From contig JAUPSS010000004.1 of assembly GCA_040285825.1 (NCBI GenBank), forward strand, positions 620,001 through 684,000: a stretch of DNA of 64,000 nucleotides, read 5' to 3'. A program made the position numbers and the translations under genes. Source of the DNA: Eukaryota sp. TZLM1-RC (taxonomy: Eukaryota; Metamonada: BaSk clade). Positions 51,091-61,206 of the stretch are shown here, one piece after another. Position 1 is the first letter of the stretch, and every line of letters starts with the position of its first letter. The notes under the pieces were generated by a model, which searched no databases, was not told the origin of the DNA, and saw nothing but the letters and a program-made list of their open reading frames with translations.

Positions 51091-51530
51091 ATGCAACTTT
51101 CAGCTGCCTTTCTGTCAGACATCCAGAACTGCACTAGTTTAATTTCTCAGCAACCAAGGCCTTTTGGTCTTCACTTAACAAATGAATTTAGGAAACAAAA
51201 CAAGCGTTTGAGATTGGGACTGTATCCAAGTGGACTTTTGGATTATTATGCTTGTATTTGCAACGAGAAACCGTCTAACAATTTCCGTCATATTGCGATT
51301 TGTAAGAAGTTTCTTCAATATCGGTCAGTTCTTCATAATACCATTCGTGATGTGATCTTCGAAATGTTTAATTGTTTCCGTTTTTATTGCAAAGTAGAAC
51401 CATTGACGTTGTTGAAGCATTAATTATTTGTTTGATTCTCGTCGTGGTGATTTAATTGCTCCTGTTGTGGATTCCACTCCAGTTGTTCTTGATTTTACTA
51501 CTGTTGATCCCTTTGTTTTAAAGCTGTATG
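51091..51530 (+). mobile_element. Non-LTR fragment (zinc finger and start of endonuclease region)
   Basis: The plus frame 51091-51423 reads AAFLSDIQNCTSLISQQPRPFG, CICNEKPSNNFRHIAICKK and LHNTIRDVIFEMF. Downstream broken frames continue with SRRGDLIAPVVDSTPVVLDFTTVDP to about 51520. Same subfamily as 33.3-34.4 kb; 3' tail missing. Confidence 0.7.
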
Positions 51531-51639
51531 TATTAAAGCAGAACAAATTCGAATAAAAGAGGTTTAGTCGTTATAGTTTCGTGACCTATAAGATTTAAAG
51601 AAAATCATGGGAAGCGAGTGTTTGTAAGTAACAAAATTG

Positions 51640-52269
51640 TAGGACTGTCCAGGTTCAGTTCAGTTCAGGTTCAGAGAATGATAGTTTCAGGTTCTGAACT
51701 AGTTTGAACTGGTTCTGAACCAGTTCATCCAATGTCTCAGATTGTTTTTCTACTACTGTTTATAACTTGTATTCAGTTATTGCAATGACATAAATTAAAT
51801 GAATACAACCAGTAATTAATAAATATATGTATAAATATATTTTTGTTCAATTTGGTTTTGCAAACTGTCAAATCAAAGTTTATATTTTGCATTTGACTTC
51901 ATTCGTTTCATTTCTATGGCCGAACACACAAAATCTTCTCCTTTCACTTCACCCAACAGGTCCTGGGTTCTGGAATATATGACCCGTCTCCCAAATGGTC
52001 TTGTCCTTTGTGACGTTACTACCTGTGAACGAAATGCCGACCCCTATGGTAAGAACACCGGAAATGAAACCTTAATACTTTTTTGTCTGTAGAAATCATA
52101 ACTCTCTTTGTATTGTTTTCGAAATAAACAATTGTTTTTAAAAATAGACTATTGTTTCATTATACAGGATCGAAACTGGTTCAGTTCAGGTTCAGTCTTA
52201 TCAGGTTCAGTTCAGTTCAGTTCAGGTTCGAAAATTATTTCTGAACTGAACTGAACTGGGACAGCCCCA
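51640..52269 (+). mobile_element. Small hAT-type DNA transposon with perfect 8-bp target duplication
   Basis: Perfect 8-bp direct repeats CAAAATTG flank it (51632-51639 and 52270-52277). Terminal inverted repeats: TAGGACTGTCCAGGTTCAG at the left, and the complement of the right end reads TGGGGCTGTCCCAGTTCAG. Subterminal arrays of GTTCAGTTCAG-type repeats occur at both ends (51647-51735 and 52165-52257). 8-bp duplications with T/CA-GG-type ends are the hAT hallmark. At 630 bp it is non-autonomous, with no DDE transposase. Confidence 0.85.
51916..52092 (+). CDS. BED-finger-like short ORF inside the hAT element
   Basis: 58 codons from ATG: ...NRSWVLEYMTRLPNGLVLCDVTTCERNADPYGKN. Aromatic positions (W, Y) followed by C-X4-C and a downstream Y resemble the start of BED zinc fingers, the DNA-binding module at the N-terminus of hAT transposases. 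The His pair is not visible in frame; GGTAAGA at 52048 could be a splice donor leading to an exon that has been deleted. Probably a remnant of an autonomous parent. Confidence 0.4.
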   Translation: MAEHTKSSPFTSPNRSWVLEYMTRLPNGLVLCDVTTCERNADPYGKNTGNETLILFCL

Positions 52270-52504
52270 CAAAATTGTCGTGTTGAGTTCTGTCAATTGA
52301 CCATTTCTCTTTTTAAAGTTGTTTGTCATCATCGGCAATTCTGCTTGATAACCGCTGTCACACAAGAAAACATTTATATATTTACATTGATTGACTGTAT
52401 GATGGAACATTGTTTCAAACTAATAATGTTACCAAATACAATCATTCTTGTCTGATCTTTGTGATTAAACATTTATGTACAGATTAACTTCAAAGGCTAT
52501 AGAG

Positions 52505-53734
52505 CTATCTCAACACTAACCACTCTACATCTTCACCAATTTCTTCCAAGTCAGCCTTAAAGGGTTTCAACAAATCCTCTCTTGTAAATTCATCCTTAAT
52601 CTTGCTGAAAGCATCAACAACATTGGAATGATTAATGTACCCCTTCCTCAACCAAAAAATCACAAATTTAGCAATTACTGCTGTACAAAGTGGGAAATCT
52701 TCCATTAATTCTTCAATTTTGGTTTCCATAAACTTATTAAATCCAACCGCAATGATGCTCTTCGTGATAAGATTTCTCTCAACAAGCCCCTTAATGATTG
52801 ATAAAAAGTGATTAATCATCACAACTGGAGGATTTTTGTTGATAAACGTGTAAAGCACCAAGGCCAAAAGTTCTGCCTTATGTTGATCTGATCCAACTCC
52901 AAATTGAGCATAGTCAGAGATTGCATCTTCAATGCCCATTCGATCAAGTTTTTTAATAAAACCTTTAACTTTATCCACAATAATCTCTGGTGCTAGTTGA
53001 GGTTGGCGAGGATTTCGAATATCTTGTCTCCTTCCTTTACGTCCGTTGGCCATCGACAAACTATCATTGCCTGAACGTCTTGATTCTTCCCCCCGAGTTT
53101 TTTGTTCGGCTAACGGGCGATATTGATTTTCCTGTCGTTCTTTCTTATGAAGATGGCAATTGCCTCTTGATTGACCGCGTTTGGCACCTCCTCGGTGATT
53201 GCCAAATCTGTTACTTCTGTTGGAGTTCAGGCTCAGGTTATTGTGAAGAAAAATACATTCCAGAATCCTCTTCGTTAGTTGATTATCTGCTGGACAATGG
53301 TCTTTCATTTGCAATAATGTGTCCTTTGAATACTGAATCATTCCGGGTCTTGACGATGGGGTGGAAGGAGCTGGGTAACAATCATCGTCATCGTCACTGA
53401 TATCTGTCTGATCACTTTCTAAACCATCAGAATGGCTAGCATGGGGCTCTGATGTTATGTTGCTGGTGACAGGGAGAATACCTTGAGATCTCTGATGATT
53501 TAAAAGTTTGATGATATTTGGTGGTACAACTGGTCCATGAGGAAGTGATGAAGGTGCATCAATTGAAGAATCAGAAACAGTAGGTCTTTGCAGAGTAGCC
53601 AGAGTAGCAGAAGCTGTGACAACCTTTGGTGGAAACTCTGGAAATCCTAACTTCGTAACAGTGGCAAACCTGTCTCTAGGCATTGGTCTAAAATCAGGTA
53701 TATCCTCCCAATTCAATCGATCAAACCTGCCCAT
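52505..53734 (-). CDS. eIF4G-like protein: eIF4E-binding motif plus MA3 domain
   Basis: 409 residues from the first ATG (53732-53734). Residues 135-141 are YSKDTLL, a perfect YxxxxL-hydrophobic eIF4E-binding motif, in the context QYSKDTLLQMKDHCP resembling that of eIF4G/eIFiso4G. An Arg/Gly/Lys-rich basic region follows (residues 170-240), then a helical domain (about 263-395) matching MA3: VKGFIKKLDRMGIEDAISD, SIIKGLVERNLITKSIIAVGFNKFMETKIEELMEDFPL, AKFVIFWLRKG. MA3 domains bind eIF4A and PDCD4-type partners. The central MIF4G domain of eIF4G is absent. The role as a translation factor or 4E-binding regulator is inferred. A polypyrimidine stretch and ACAG at 53759-53775 just upstream suggest a 5' intron, so the true start could be in another exon. 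Confidence 0.72.
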   Translation of the reverse strand: MGRFDRLNWEDIPDFRPMPRDRFATVTKLGFPEFPPKVVTASATLATLQRPTVSDSSIDAPSSLPHGPVVPPNIIKLLNHQRSQGILPVTSNITSEPHASHSDGLESDQTDISDDDDDCYPAPSTPSSRPGMIQYSKDTLLQMKDHCPADNQLTKRILECIFLHNNLSLNSNRSNRFGNHRGGAKRGQSRGNCHLHKKERQENQYRPLAEQKTRGEESRRSGNDSLSMANGRKGRRQDIRNPRQPQLAPEIIVDKVKGFIKKLDRMGIEDAISDYAQFGVGSDQHKAELLALVLYTFINKNPPVVMINHFLSIIKGLVERNLITKSIIAVGFNKFMETKIEELMEDFPLCTAVIAKFVIFWLRKGYINHSNVVDAFSKIKDEFTREDLLKPFKADLEEIGEDVEWLVLR

Positions 53735-54210
53735 AACGTTTTTGATGAGAGGAAAATTCTGTAAAAATAAAAAAAATTTGTGTATCATTGCACAAAACAA
53801 GCAAACCCTTAATAAGCAGCGCAGAAGCCGATATCATTTACTCTTTCCAATTCAGTTTTCAAGTCTTCAACATTCTTGTTTATTCCGAAACAATAGAGAT
53901 TTGTTCAGTTATGTTGTTGTTGATAAAAAAGGTTGATAGATACCTCAGATTTTCACGTCATAACTTGCACTTCATTAATAAAGTCTTTGTGTCGATAAAG
54001 TTTGAATTCTTCTGAAAAAAGAACATGAAACCATGAAATACATAACTATGACTCTACATCCTCAAAATACACCTCTCCTACATCAAAACAAATAAGTGAA
54101 TGGTTGAAACTGGAGAAAATTTTTAAATGAAGAGACAGTCAATTTCAATCAAAATGCATACTATAAAAATCACTTTTTACTCACCCATCTTCCTCACAAT
54201 CTCACAATAG
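53735..54210. other. Upstream region of the eIF4G-like gene, probable 5' UTR intron
   Basis: On the minus strand TTTTTACAG ends at 53759 and a possible donor (GAG|GTATCT) lies near 53940, delimiting a candidate intron of about 180 nt. The plus-strand frames here have no domain. Towards 54210 there is a pyrimidine-rich stretch ending in CACAATAG, a plausible acceptor for the next feature. Confidence 0.35.
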
Positions 54211-54491
54211 AATGTGATCTGATCACAAAACCCCTGATTCATTTGTACGTCGACTACTTGACAACTCGAGAGATGGGAGTCGTTGTTGAAGAAGTAGGCC
54301 GTCGTTTAGGTGATATTGAGCCACAAGTGCGCAGAGAAATTGATGATTTGATGGAGGATCTCCCCGATCTTTTCCGATATGCAAGCAAACGCTCCATTAA
54401 AATAGCTTCCGTGACTGTTGAACTTTTTAAACAGTTCGAAGGAGCAGTTAATACACCCAACTCTCACTCAGAGGAGCAATTCCCAGTATAA
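54211..54491 (+). CDS. Possible 3' exon of an unknown protein
   Basis: From the candidate acceptor at 54210 the frame reads CDLITKPLIHLYVDYLTTREMGVVVEEVGRRLGDIEPQVRREIDDLMEDLPDLF... to a TAA at 54491. It is a well-behaved helical, charged sequence of about 92 residues, but has no recognised family and no upstream exon was found. An alternative ATG is at 54273. It may be a gene remnant. Confidence 0.3.
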
Positions 54492-54639
54492 TTATGGATT
54501 TCATCAAGGTTCAGAATAGTTCATGATACTTTATTGATCAATACTACTCAAAAGCTGTTGGGTATGTAGATATGGAGAACAATAGTTTGTTCCCTCGATC
54601 CTACCGCTAGGTCTAAAAACATTGCTATAGTTGAATCTC

Positions 54640-54890
54640 ATCAAGTTTTCGAGAACAAAATACAGGAACTATATACTGTTGGGAAGTGGAACAAAATCTC
54701 TTTGAGCTCTCACCATCTTGCGGTACTTTGCAAAGAAAATTTCTATTGGGTTGGAATCTGGACAGTAAGGAGGAAATATATGATAAGTTACACTACTTTT
54801 CGCATTTCATGAATGATGTTTTCGTGATCATTCATTTCGTATGTTACATCCATCCAATTTTACACAACTCCGGCGGCCACCAGTAGGTTA
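54640..54890 (-). pseudogene. Tc1/mariner (IS630-like) transposase relic
   Basis: On the minus strand 54742-54777 encodes FPPYCPDSNPIEIFFAKYRKMVR, the diagnostic 'LPPYSPDLNPIE..W' block with the last catalytic Glu of the DDE/D triad. Upstream codons (VTYEMNDHENIIHEM...) look like the preceding DNA-spacer helix, and downstream is QRDFVPLP. Surrounding frames are broken. No inverted repeats were found. The rest of 54492-55440 shows nothing else I can support. Confidence 0.65.
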
Positions 54891-55439
54891 AAGGTTGAGG
54901 GCATACGGAATAAACAGACTGTGGGGAAATTTGTTGAGTGGGGAAAAGGAACAAATTTTCACATACTCTACTATGCATACTATAACAGCCTCAGCTAGAT
55001 CTTCAAGCAAAGATAAAAACAAAGGAACAGAAATTATGCTGGTTACCTCATGTTTGATTTGCTGAGGAAATGGGTTTCGAATATTTGGCAATTTTGTGTT
55101 CTTCATTATCAGGATGAAGATTATTGATAATCTGAGTTAATGGAATGTTCGTTAGCACAATTACCGATCTGGCCTCCACAATTGTAAAACTACCATGGAA
55201 GCCAGAGTTAATTGACTAAACATTACTCAAAACTCGATGGTTACTGTGATCTGGATGGGTCTCCAACTTGTAGAAGTGCTACATTGCTGAATTGGGTTAT
55301 GTACCCCTGATGATTCATACACAAGGAATGAAGCAATAATTTTTTCTTGTGTGATGCTGTTTGTGCCATGTGCAACATTAAAGCAGGATAAAGAATATTT
55401 ATTAAAATTCACTAGCTCTTATCAAGGCCATCACTAGTG

Positions 55440-56700
55440 AAGTCTATACTAGACTAATTGTCCACAATAAAACAACGCTATGCCTCTCTTGGATCTCGTA
55501 GGAGAGCATAAGAATTAACTGCATGGGAATTAGTCTTAGATTTAGAATTGGAATTAACTTTTCGTCTCCTGGTGGTGCGAGGACCAAGGGTACACAAATA
55601 TGATTGGAATGCTTCAGTGCTTTTGACGTCAGCAACTGGGACAGACGATGTCTCGCCACCATACCAATCTGCGGTGCAATAAGGAATATTATTATCATTC
55701 GAATCTATAAAATCGAAGTGATCTATAAATTCAATAATTACAGATTTTTCCGTATCACTGGCAGCAATGTTCTTTTGACAATCTATATCTTCCTTAGGGA
55801 AAACAGAGAGATATAGTTTACAATGATTAATACTTGTCGTAGACATCGAACCAGTGACAAGATTCTTGAGTAATAAATCCGTATTGGATTTAACTTCTTC
55901 AACGAGAAAAGGGCCAGCGAAGCAACCATGGAGTTTATCCTTAGACTTTTATCGCAAAACTAAGTCACCTTTATTAAAAGGGTTCCTGTGTTTGTTAACT
56001 TCAGGCAGTTGATGAGCTTGCGTGACCTCTGCCTCCTCTCTTTTATTTGAAATCCTTTCAAGTTAACACTATTCTTTCTTCTTGTCGAGCGTCGAGGCCT
56101 GACAGGAGAAGGATTAACATTATTATCAATATTATTAGAACGACGTTTACGGCAAGAAGGACAAGAGCGAGTATTAGATACAGACTCTGGGAATTCTTTA
56201 TAAGCAGAGGTGTAATGAACGGTCGACACCAGCTCAGTAGTAATATGATTGCCAGGTCATTGGACTTGGCAGTGATCACCATCCTCACTGAGGACCTTCT
56301 GAATCACCTGCTCTTCTGCATCACCTGCAACTACCCAGGAGTCAAATTCATCATCGGCTGATAAACTGGAATGTCAAGGTTGGAGGTGCTTAACACTGGC
56401 GTTAACTATCAGTCCAGTAAACAGGTTCTTTATATCAGTTGTGGAGATAGAAGGTGTTTCAACTACTAAGGATGGTCCTTTAAAGTTACCATGTAGTTCA
56501 GCAGTGATAGACCAAGCTTTTTGACCAATTGGCTAGGATAGAAAAGGTTGGCTTCGATTTGAGGGTCACGAAGAGCACTTGGAAGCTTGACGGAGCTCTG
56601 CTTCCTTCTGTTTCTATAGTTTGTAGTTAAAAATATGAGTTGAGTAACATTCGTCGTTTGTTGACACTACTGCCTCAGCTTCTTCAGGGAGCAGCTTGAT
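55440..56700 (-). mobile_element. Degenerate Gypsy-type pol 3' ends, two in tandem
   Basis: Minus-strand sequence from about 56700 to 56060 matches the integrase C-terminus to pol end of the 8-23 kb element (e.g. VSTVHYTSAYKEF against VSTVQNTAAYKDF, with a basic Arg-rich tail). At about 56060 it joins a second copy of the integrase C-terminal region (NPFNKGDLVLR..KSKDKLHGCFAGPFLVEEV against EVGQLVLRASGSSAKLHGDYLGPFLITE), which runs to its own pol end near 55478. Frames are broken by stops. The protein is clearly diverged from the young copies, so this is an older related family. LTRs could not be delimited. Confidence 0.7.
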
Positions 56701-57299
56701 TCACATGAGATTAACAGAAAATTTTGCATAATTTCAAACTCAAAATTGATTGTATTCTAGCAATATTTAATGTGACATGGCAAGCGTTGGTCAGCCAACG
56801 TGTATCTGAGAAGAGCGTTTCTGTAGCATCGGAAAAAAGGAATACATTGAAATGATCTTGAGATGTCCATACCAATTTTAGGAAATTACCCTAATTGACT
56901 TTGCAGAAATTTAAGTGACTCTGTAAGTTAAATGTCATAAATAGGATGAAATCTATAAACTTGTATAAGCTTTTTTTACGCTAATATATTGTTTTTTTTG
57001 TGTTTTTCTGTTTGATAATTAATTTGTGCCTTTTGGGCAAAAATATAAAATTAGTTTTATTATATCAATAGTGTATCTGTGTGTGCAAGACTGAAGTATA
57101 AAAATAGTAAAAAGAAGTTTATACTACTCAAACAACGTAATTTATGTTTCTATGTGTAGCAACTGTTGTTGAAATGTAACATGATATTTTTCGCCACTGT
57201 TGAATACACTTTGAGTAGTGCTGTCACTTAGCATGTACGAGCATTCCAAGACTGATCTTTGCAAACAGCTTATTGTCTTCAATTAAGATCAAACTATGC
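56701..57299. other. AT-rich spacer
   Basis: About 600 bp without a recognised gene, RNA or repeat. Confidence 0.4.
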
Positions 57300-57672
57300 A
57301 TGTGAATTTTGAATTAACTATATTTGACCTAAGTGCTTTTCATGGACTTTATTGTTTAACAGAACTGAGACTGATCTTTAGAGACTTCTTTTTCAACATC
57401 AGCATCATGTCCTATTGCCCTTTTGATCAATTTGAAATTAATTCAACATTTAAGAAAATGTCTTATGCAACATCTTATATACAACACAATTAAGAATTGT
57501 GTGTTCTTGTTTGTTATTTTCTTGATATAAAAAAGATCAGTAAATTAAGCAAAGTGTGATCAGATGTGATCAAAATGTGACTGTGATCAAGAAGTATGAT
57601 CTCAAGTATTCTAGTACCCTCTTTCGCGTTGAGGGTGGAAAGTGTTGAAGTTGAAATACAAGCCAGACCAAC
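57300..57672 (+). repeat. Second copy of the repeat at 43265-43640, also abutting a non-LTR 3' end
   Basis: Inverted relative to 43265-43640 with the same boundary: GGTCTGGCTTGTATTTCAAC (complement) begins immediately after the AT-rich tail of a minus-strand non-LTR element. Contains the small frame at 57407-57493. Confidence 0.7.
57407..57493 (+). CDS. Small conserved ORF (28 aa) in the duplicated repeat
   Basis: MSYCPFDQFEINS...MSYATSYIQHN, related to the 29-codon frame at 43439-43528. The frame is open upstream to an ATG at 57296 (65 codons in all), including FHGLYCLTEL, which is also conserved in the other copy up to an in-frame stop. Function unknown. Confidence 0.35.
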   Translation: MSYCPFDQFEINSTFKKMSYATSYIQHN

Positions 57673-57677
57673 TTTAT

Positions 57678-57995
57678 TTATGAATTTGTATTTATTTTTA
57701 AAATTGCAATCCAAAAGTCAATGATTTCACAATGAACTTCCACACCATCAATTCGTACAACAACAATATTTTCATATAGTGCACTGGTATACATCAAAGC
57801 TTTCGAAATCATTGTAGGAATTGATTTCAAAAAAGTAAAAACATTACGATTTAACGTCAAACGACGATCAAAACGCTGATTCATTCTTCTTTTCACCAGC
57901 TTTTCATAATAATCAATAAAATTCACGGCAATTTTTCCAACACGTCCAAACAACGATATAGCAAATGGGCAAATTAGATCAAATATTTTTTACCA
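57678..57995 (-). mobile_element. Non-LTR 3' fragment (outer copy)
   Basis: Minus frame: FGRVGKIAVNFIDYYEKLVKRRMNQRF, TFLKSIPTMISKALMYTSALYEN, RIDGVEVHCEIIDF. It matches the 25.0-25.3 kb copy. Its 5' side (CPFAI at about 57965) meets the tail of the next element, indicating insertion of that element next to or into it. Confidence 0.7.
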
Positions 57996-58017
57996 AAATT
58001 TTAATTTTATTAAAAAC

Positions 58018-58686
58018 CTATAAATCAACATCTAAAAAATTCATCTCTCCCAGAACAAAAACACTAGATGCAACTCTCTCATAGTGAGATCCAAGAGAAA
58101 GCAAAGCATCAGAGACCATCTTCAACATCCCTTTAAAAATATAAAACACAATTCTACTTTGCCAAAACAATCTGTTGAAATTTCTACCAGTTCTTCTCTT
58201 TACAATCATTTCAAAATCATCCAAAAAACGTAAAGCAGTTGGTGCAAGTGAACCAAAAAGGGAAAATACAAATGGATACAAATTGTATTTTGCATGCTGT
58301 AGACTGTCCAATTTGGACAAAGGTTCATTGTATTTTTTGAATTTAAAATTTTCAGCATTTGAAAGGGGATTATGAATTTCAGAATTAACTAGCCTTTCAT
58401 TTGAGGCACAACAAGGATCAACAGACATTACATCCAATAAAATGAAACTTCCATCTTTAGATTTTTTAGATTCAAAACTTCCAGGTAATATAACATCACC
58501 TCTATTATTCTTACGAAAATCATCTTCAGCATCAAACAGATTTAACAACAGAAGTTCCAAGAAGGATTCAATTCTATGAGATTTACACATACAATATAGC
58601 TGGTCTCTTACAATAAGATCAAATTTGACACAATGTTTTCTACATTTTGCATTCCAGTTAACCGTCCAAAGAAACGTCGGAAGCAT
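58018..58686 (-). mobile_element. Non-LTR endonuclease-region copy, one long frame
   Basis: A single 222-codon frame: DLIVRDQLYCMCKSHRIESFLELLLLN; NNRGDVILPG; GSFILLDVMSVDPC; NAENFKFKKYNEPLSKLDS; helices with GRNFNRLFWQSRIVFYIF. Compared with the other copies it has an 8-codon insertion with a short duplication (FESKKSKDG) between LPG and GSFILLDV. 3' tail at 57996-58017. Its 5' truncation point lies about 15 bp from a BRCT-like fragment. Confidence 0.75.
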
Positions 58687-58698
58687 TCCTAAACTGAC

Positions 58699-58960
58699 AT
58701 CATTACAGCCCAGGGTGGTCCCATAGCTCGTACTCCCGGGGACTCACCACAGCTTTGCATTTACTCATCTTCTAATCATGCTTGTACAACCAATCTTTTT
58801 TCGTATGTACTTGCCAACAATGTTCCAATAGTTACTGAAGATTATTTCACTGATTGTGTCTGTTATTGTCGTCTTCTTTTCACTACGTCATACATTCTAG
58901 ACGGAACTTCACTACTCTCTCTATCTGTATCAACTTGCTCCCCAACTCCCTTTCCCACTC
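58699..58960 (+). pseudogene. BRCT-like domain fragment
   Basis: The frame starting at 58699 reads GGPIARTPGDSPQLCIYSSSNHACTTNLFSYVLANNVPIVTEDYFTDCVCYCRLLFTTSYIL. The GG turn, the A..N-(I/V)PIV..(D/E)Y(F/L).DC core and the closing LL....Y.L strand are the BRCT pattern (tryptophan replaced by Phe). BRCT domains bind phosphopeptides in DNA-damage proteins. The frame closes soon after, and a different open frame (58854-59159, SSVPDNPSYLEFIDIQTTGLSQ...) takes over, so a frameshift or an unseen intron is needed. The 5' side is cut off by the non-LTR insertion. Parent gene unknown. Confidence 0.45.
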
Positions 58961-59231
58961 CAGAAGTTCCTTATCTTCTGTTCCTGATAACCCCTCTTAC
59001 CTAGAATTCATTGACATCCAAACAACTGGACTTTCTCAAAAAGGATGCGAAAATATCTCCTTGTCTTTCACAATCTACATTGCCACTGAGGAGAACGTTC
59101 ACAAGTTCTCACCTCAGGCCATAATATCCAATGCCATTAAAAAAATCCTTTTGATTTAAACAGAGTACGTCTCTAATTCACTCCATATCAGGAAATTGCT
59201 TGAGATTGACACTGATCATTTTATTTCTCCA

Positions 59232-59627
59232 TCAATCAACAGTTGTGAAGGACTGGTCCTTCAATCTCCCCTCTTGCACTGTGTCGGGTATCTTGATATG
59301 ATATTCGTCTTCCACAAAGAGAATGTATTCAAAATTTCCGTCAACACCACTATTCAAAACAGTGTCTTCAGCAATAACGACTTTAGCACCAGTGACGGGA
59401 TGACCATATACATCAAGAACAATTCCATGAAGCGTTTTCCATTCACGAAACTCTGCAACTTCGGCAGAGAGAGTTTCTTGAACTGTGGAAGTAGAACTGA
59501 TATCATGCAGCACAAATTGTGACTTGGTTACAGGTTTAGAATAATAAATCAACATGGAGCGGCTTGACTCAAATTCTACTGCTTCAATTATGCCGTCACT
59601 AATAAGTGTCGGGTATCTTGCCGTCAC
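59232..59627 (-). pseudogene. Carboxypeptidase-regulatory-like beta-sandwich fragment
   Basis: A 131-codon minus frame without an ATG. The part LHGIVLDVYGHPVTGAKVVIAED...GVDGNFEYIL..EDEYHIKI is typical of the CarboxypepD_reg-like (transthyretin-related) fold 'l.G.V.D..G.pv.gA.V....g....TD.dG.f.f'. The N-terminal side ends in a small tandem duplication (GCCGTCACTAATA at about 59592 and 59620). No catalytic domain follows. Probably a broken piece of a larger extracellular or ER protein. Confidence 0.45.
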
Positions 59628-59745
59628 TAATAGATAATATATATTGACATCATATATGAAAAGAAGTCACTGGTATCTTGAAAAGAAGTCACTAGTAAAA
59701 ATTGAGAAGCTTGGTCCTTCCCTCTTCACCTCACAAATCCCATTA

Positions 59746-60092
59746 AACAATTGTTGAACAATTGTCTCTATTATGACATTCTCACTGGCCAAGAGGTAGG
59801 TTTGCTATTCAGACTCATTGGCAATTTCGACAGCCTTGATCTTGATACATCAATAAAGATGTTGATTTTCCAGAACTTGGAAGATAAAATTACCCCAATT
59901 TTGAATTCAGATGATCCATTACTTGAATCTCCTTACTCAAGTGGCTGCAAAGATTCTTTTTTAAATTATGCCATAAAAAGTCTTCAGAAAAGCATTTCAA
60001 ATAGAGAAAAGTTCTTGAAAAGCTATCATTCCCCCATTCTTCCCATCAAAAAATTCCACTGGAGGAAGCAAAACAAGACCCCTACTCAATAG
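59746..60092 (+). CDS. Hypothetical ORF, no start codon nearby
   Basis: Open from a stop at 59745 to a TAG at 60092. It reads as a normal soluble helical protein (LLFRLIGNFDSLDLDTSIKMLIFQNLEDKITPIL...), ending basic (KKFHWRKQNKTPTQ). The first in-frame ATG is at about 59856. No family recognised. It may belong with the next open frames as one damaged gene. Confidence 0.3.
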
Positions 60093-60140
60093 TCAGTTTC
60101 TTATTTTTATTTATTTTTATTTTTATTTTCCCCGTTTATG

Positions 60141-60458
60141 TAATGGTGTACAAGTACCTACTTGGTCTCCTACGGTTTCCTGGGATACATTTAGATTTCC
60201 ATCTGAACCTCCATCAGCTCTTCGTTTTGTTTTGATTTACGAGTGTTTTTTGGTGGCTTTGTTAACGGGACCATTGCAGTGGTTGTCTTCTCCTCTTTCG
60301 TGTACGATAACAAAGTCAATTTCTTACAAGATAGGAAACATTTTCTTGACGATTCTGTTCTTCACTGGATCCGTGGTGAGGAATGCAATATTCCTACGAT
60401 CTGTGAAAATGGTCAGATGCCTAGTAATGAGAAAGCTTTCCAGATAACTTTCGGTTAA
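60141..60458 (+). pseudogene. Hypothetical protein piece, frameshifted at a T run
   Basis: A first frame (VPTWSPTVSWDTFRFPSEPPSALRFVLIYE) continues into a second (FFGGFVNGTIAVVVFSSFV...DDSVLHWIRGEECNIPTICENG) with the change at the six-T run near 60245-60250. Read together it looks like one beta-rich protein, ending at 60458. A homopolymer error is a simple explanation. No family recognised. Confidence 0.3.
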
Positions 60459-61206
60459 TTTTAATAAAATCGTGTTTAATTCTTTTTGTACAGTAGACCA
60501 TTTGTTAACAAATAGCTATTGTTTGAAATATTATGCTATGAAAGTATTAAAGGCAGTTAGGATGAAGATAGTTTAAAACCCATGTAATACATGATACGGT
60601 ATGCACTAACGAGATACCCACCATATTTTCTATAAAATGCCTTCATAACAATAACAAAGAATCCAAGGAACCTTTTATTGATTAAAGAAAATTAGTTGAA
60701 AGAAATCTTTTGTTTGCTAATTATTCTAATTACCGCGATCATGTCATTTAAAACCAGATTAATATCATCTCAACTCCATTCACAGCACGAATTCTTTGTG
60801 TTTTCCACAAGAAAGGTACAATCAAAACCTAATACTAATGTTGATTCATCTTCAGGTAGGACATGTGGCGACGAATCCTGAAAAAGGCATATTAATTAGT
60901 AAAAGTGACCTTCTTTGGGTTTCCTTGGCTTCGAATTTTAATATTAATAAAAGCAATGATGTTTTCATATTTATTCGTTTTTAAGATGTCAATTAGATCA
61001 ACAAGCATCGTACAAATACTTATGTTCAAGGACTACCGACTGATGAATCATTTATTGCTTTGTATGAAACTAAAATACAACCCGTGTAATTGCAAATATT
61101 GAGCCAACACTAACGTACATGCCAAGCGAAGATGGTTGACTGTAGTAAATTCGGAAAACGTGATTCCATGAGTAAAAAATGTAGTTTTATTCTACATAAT
61201 CAATTC
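60459..61206. other. Spacer downstream of the kinase-Sel1 gene
   Basis: About 750 bp between convergent features. Short open frames (e.g. 60696-60881) lack an ATG or domains. If the GTAAGT at the kinase stop is a splice donor, a last exon should lie here on the minus strand; I could not identify one. Confidence 0.35.
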
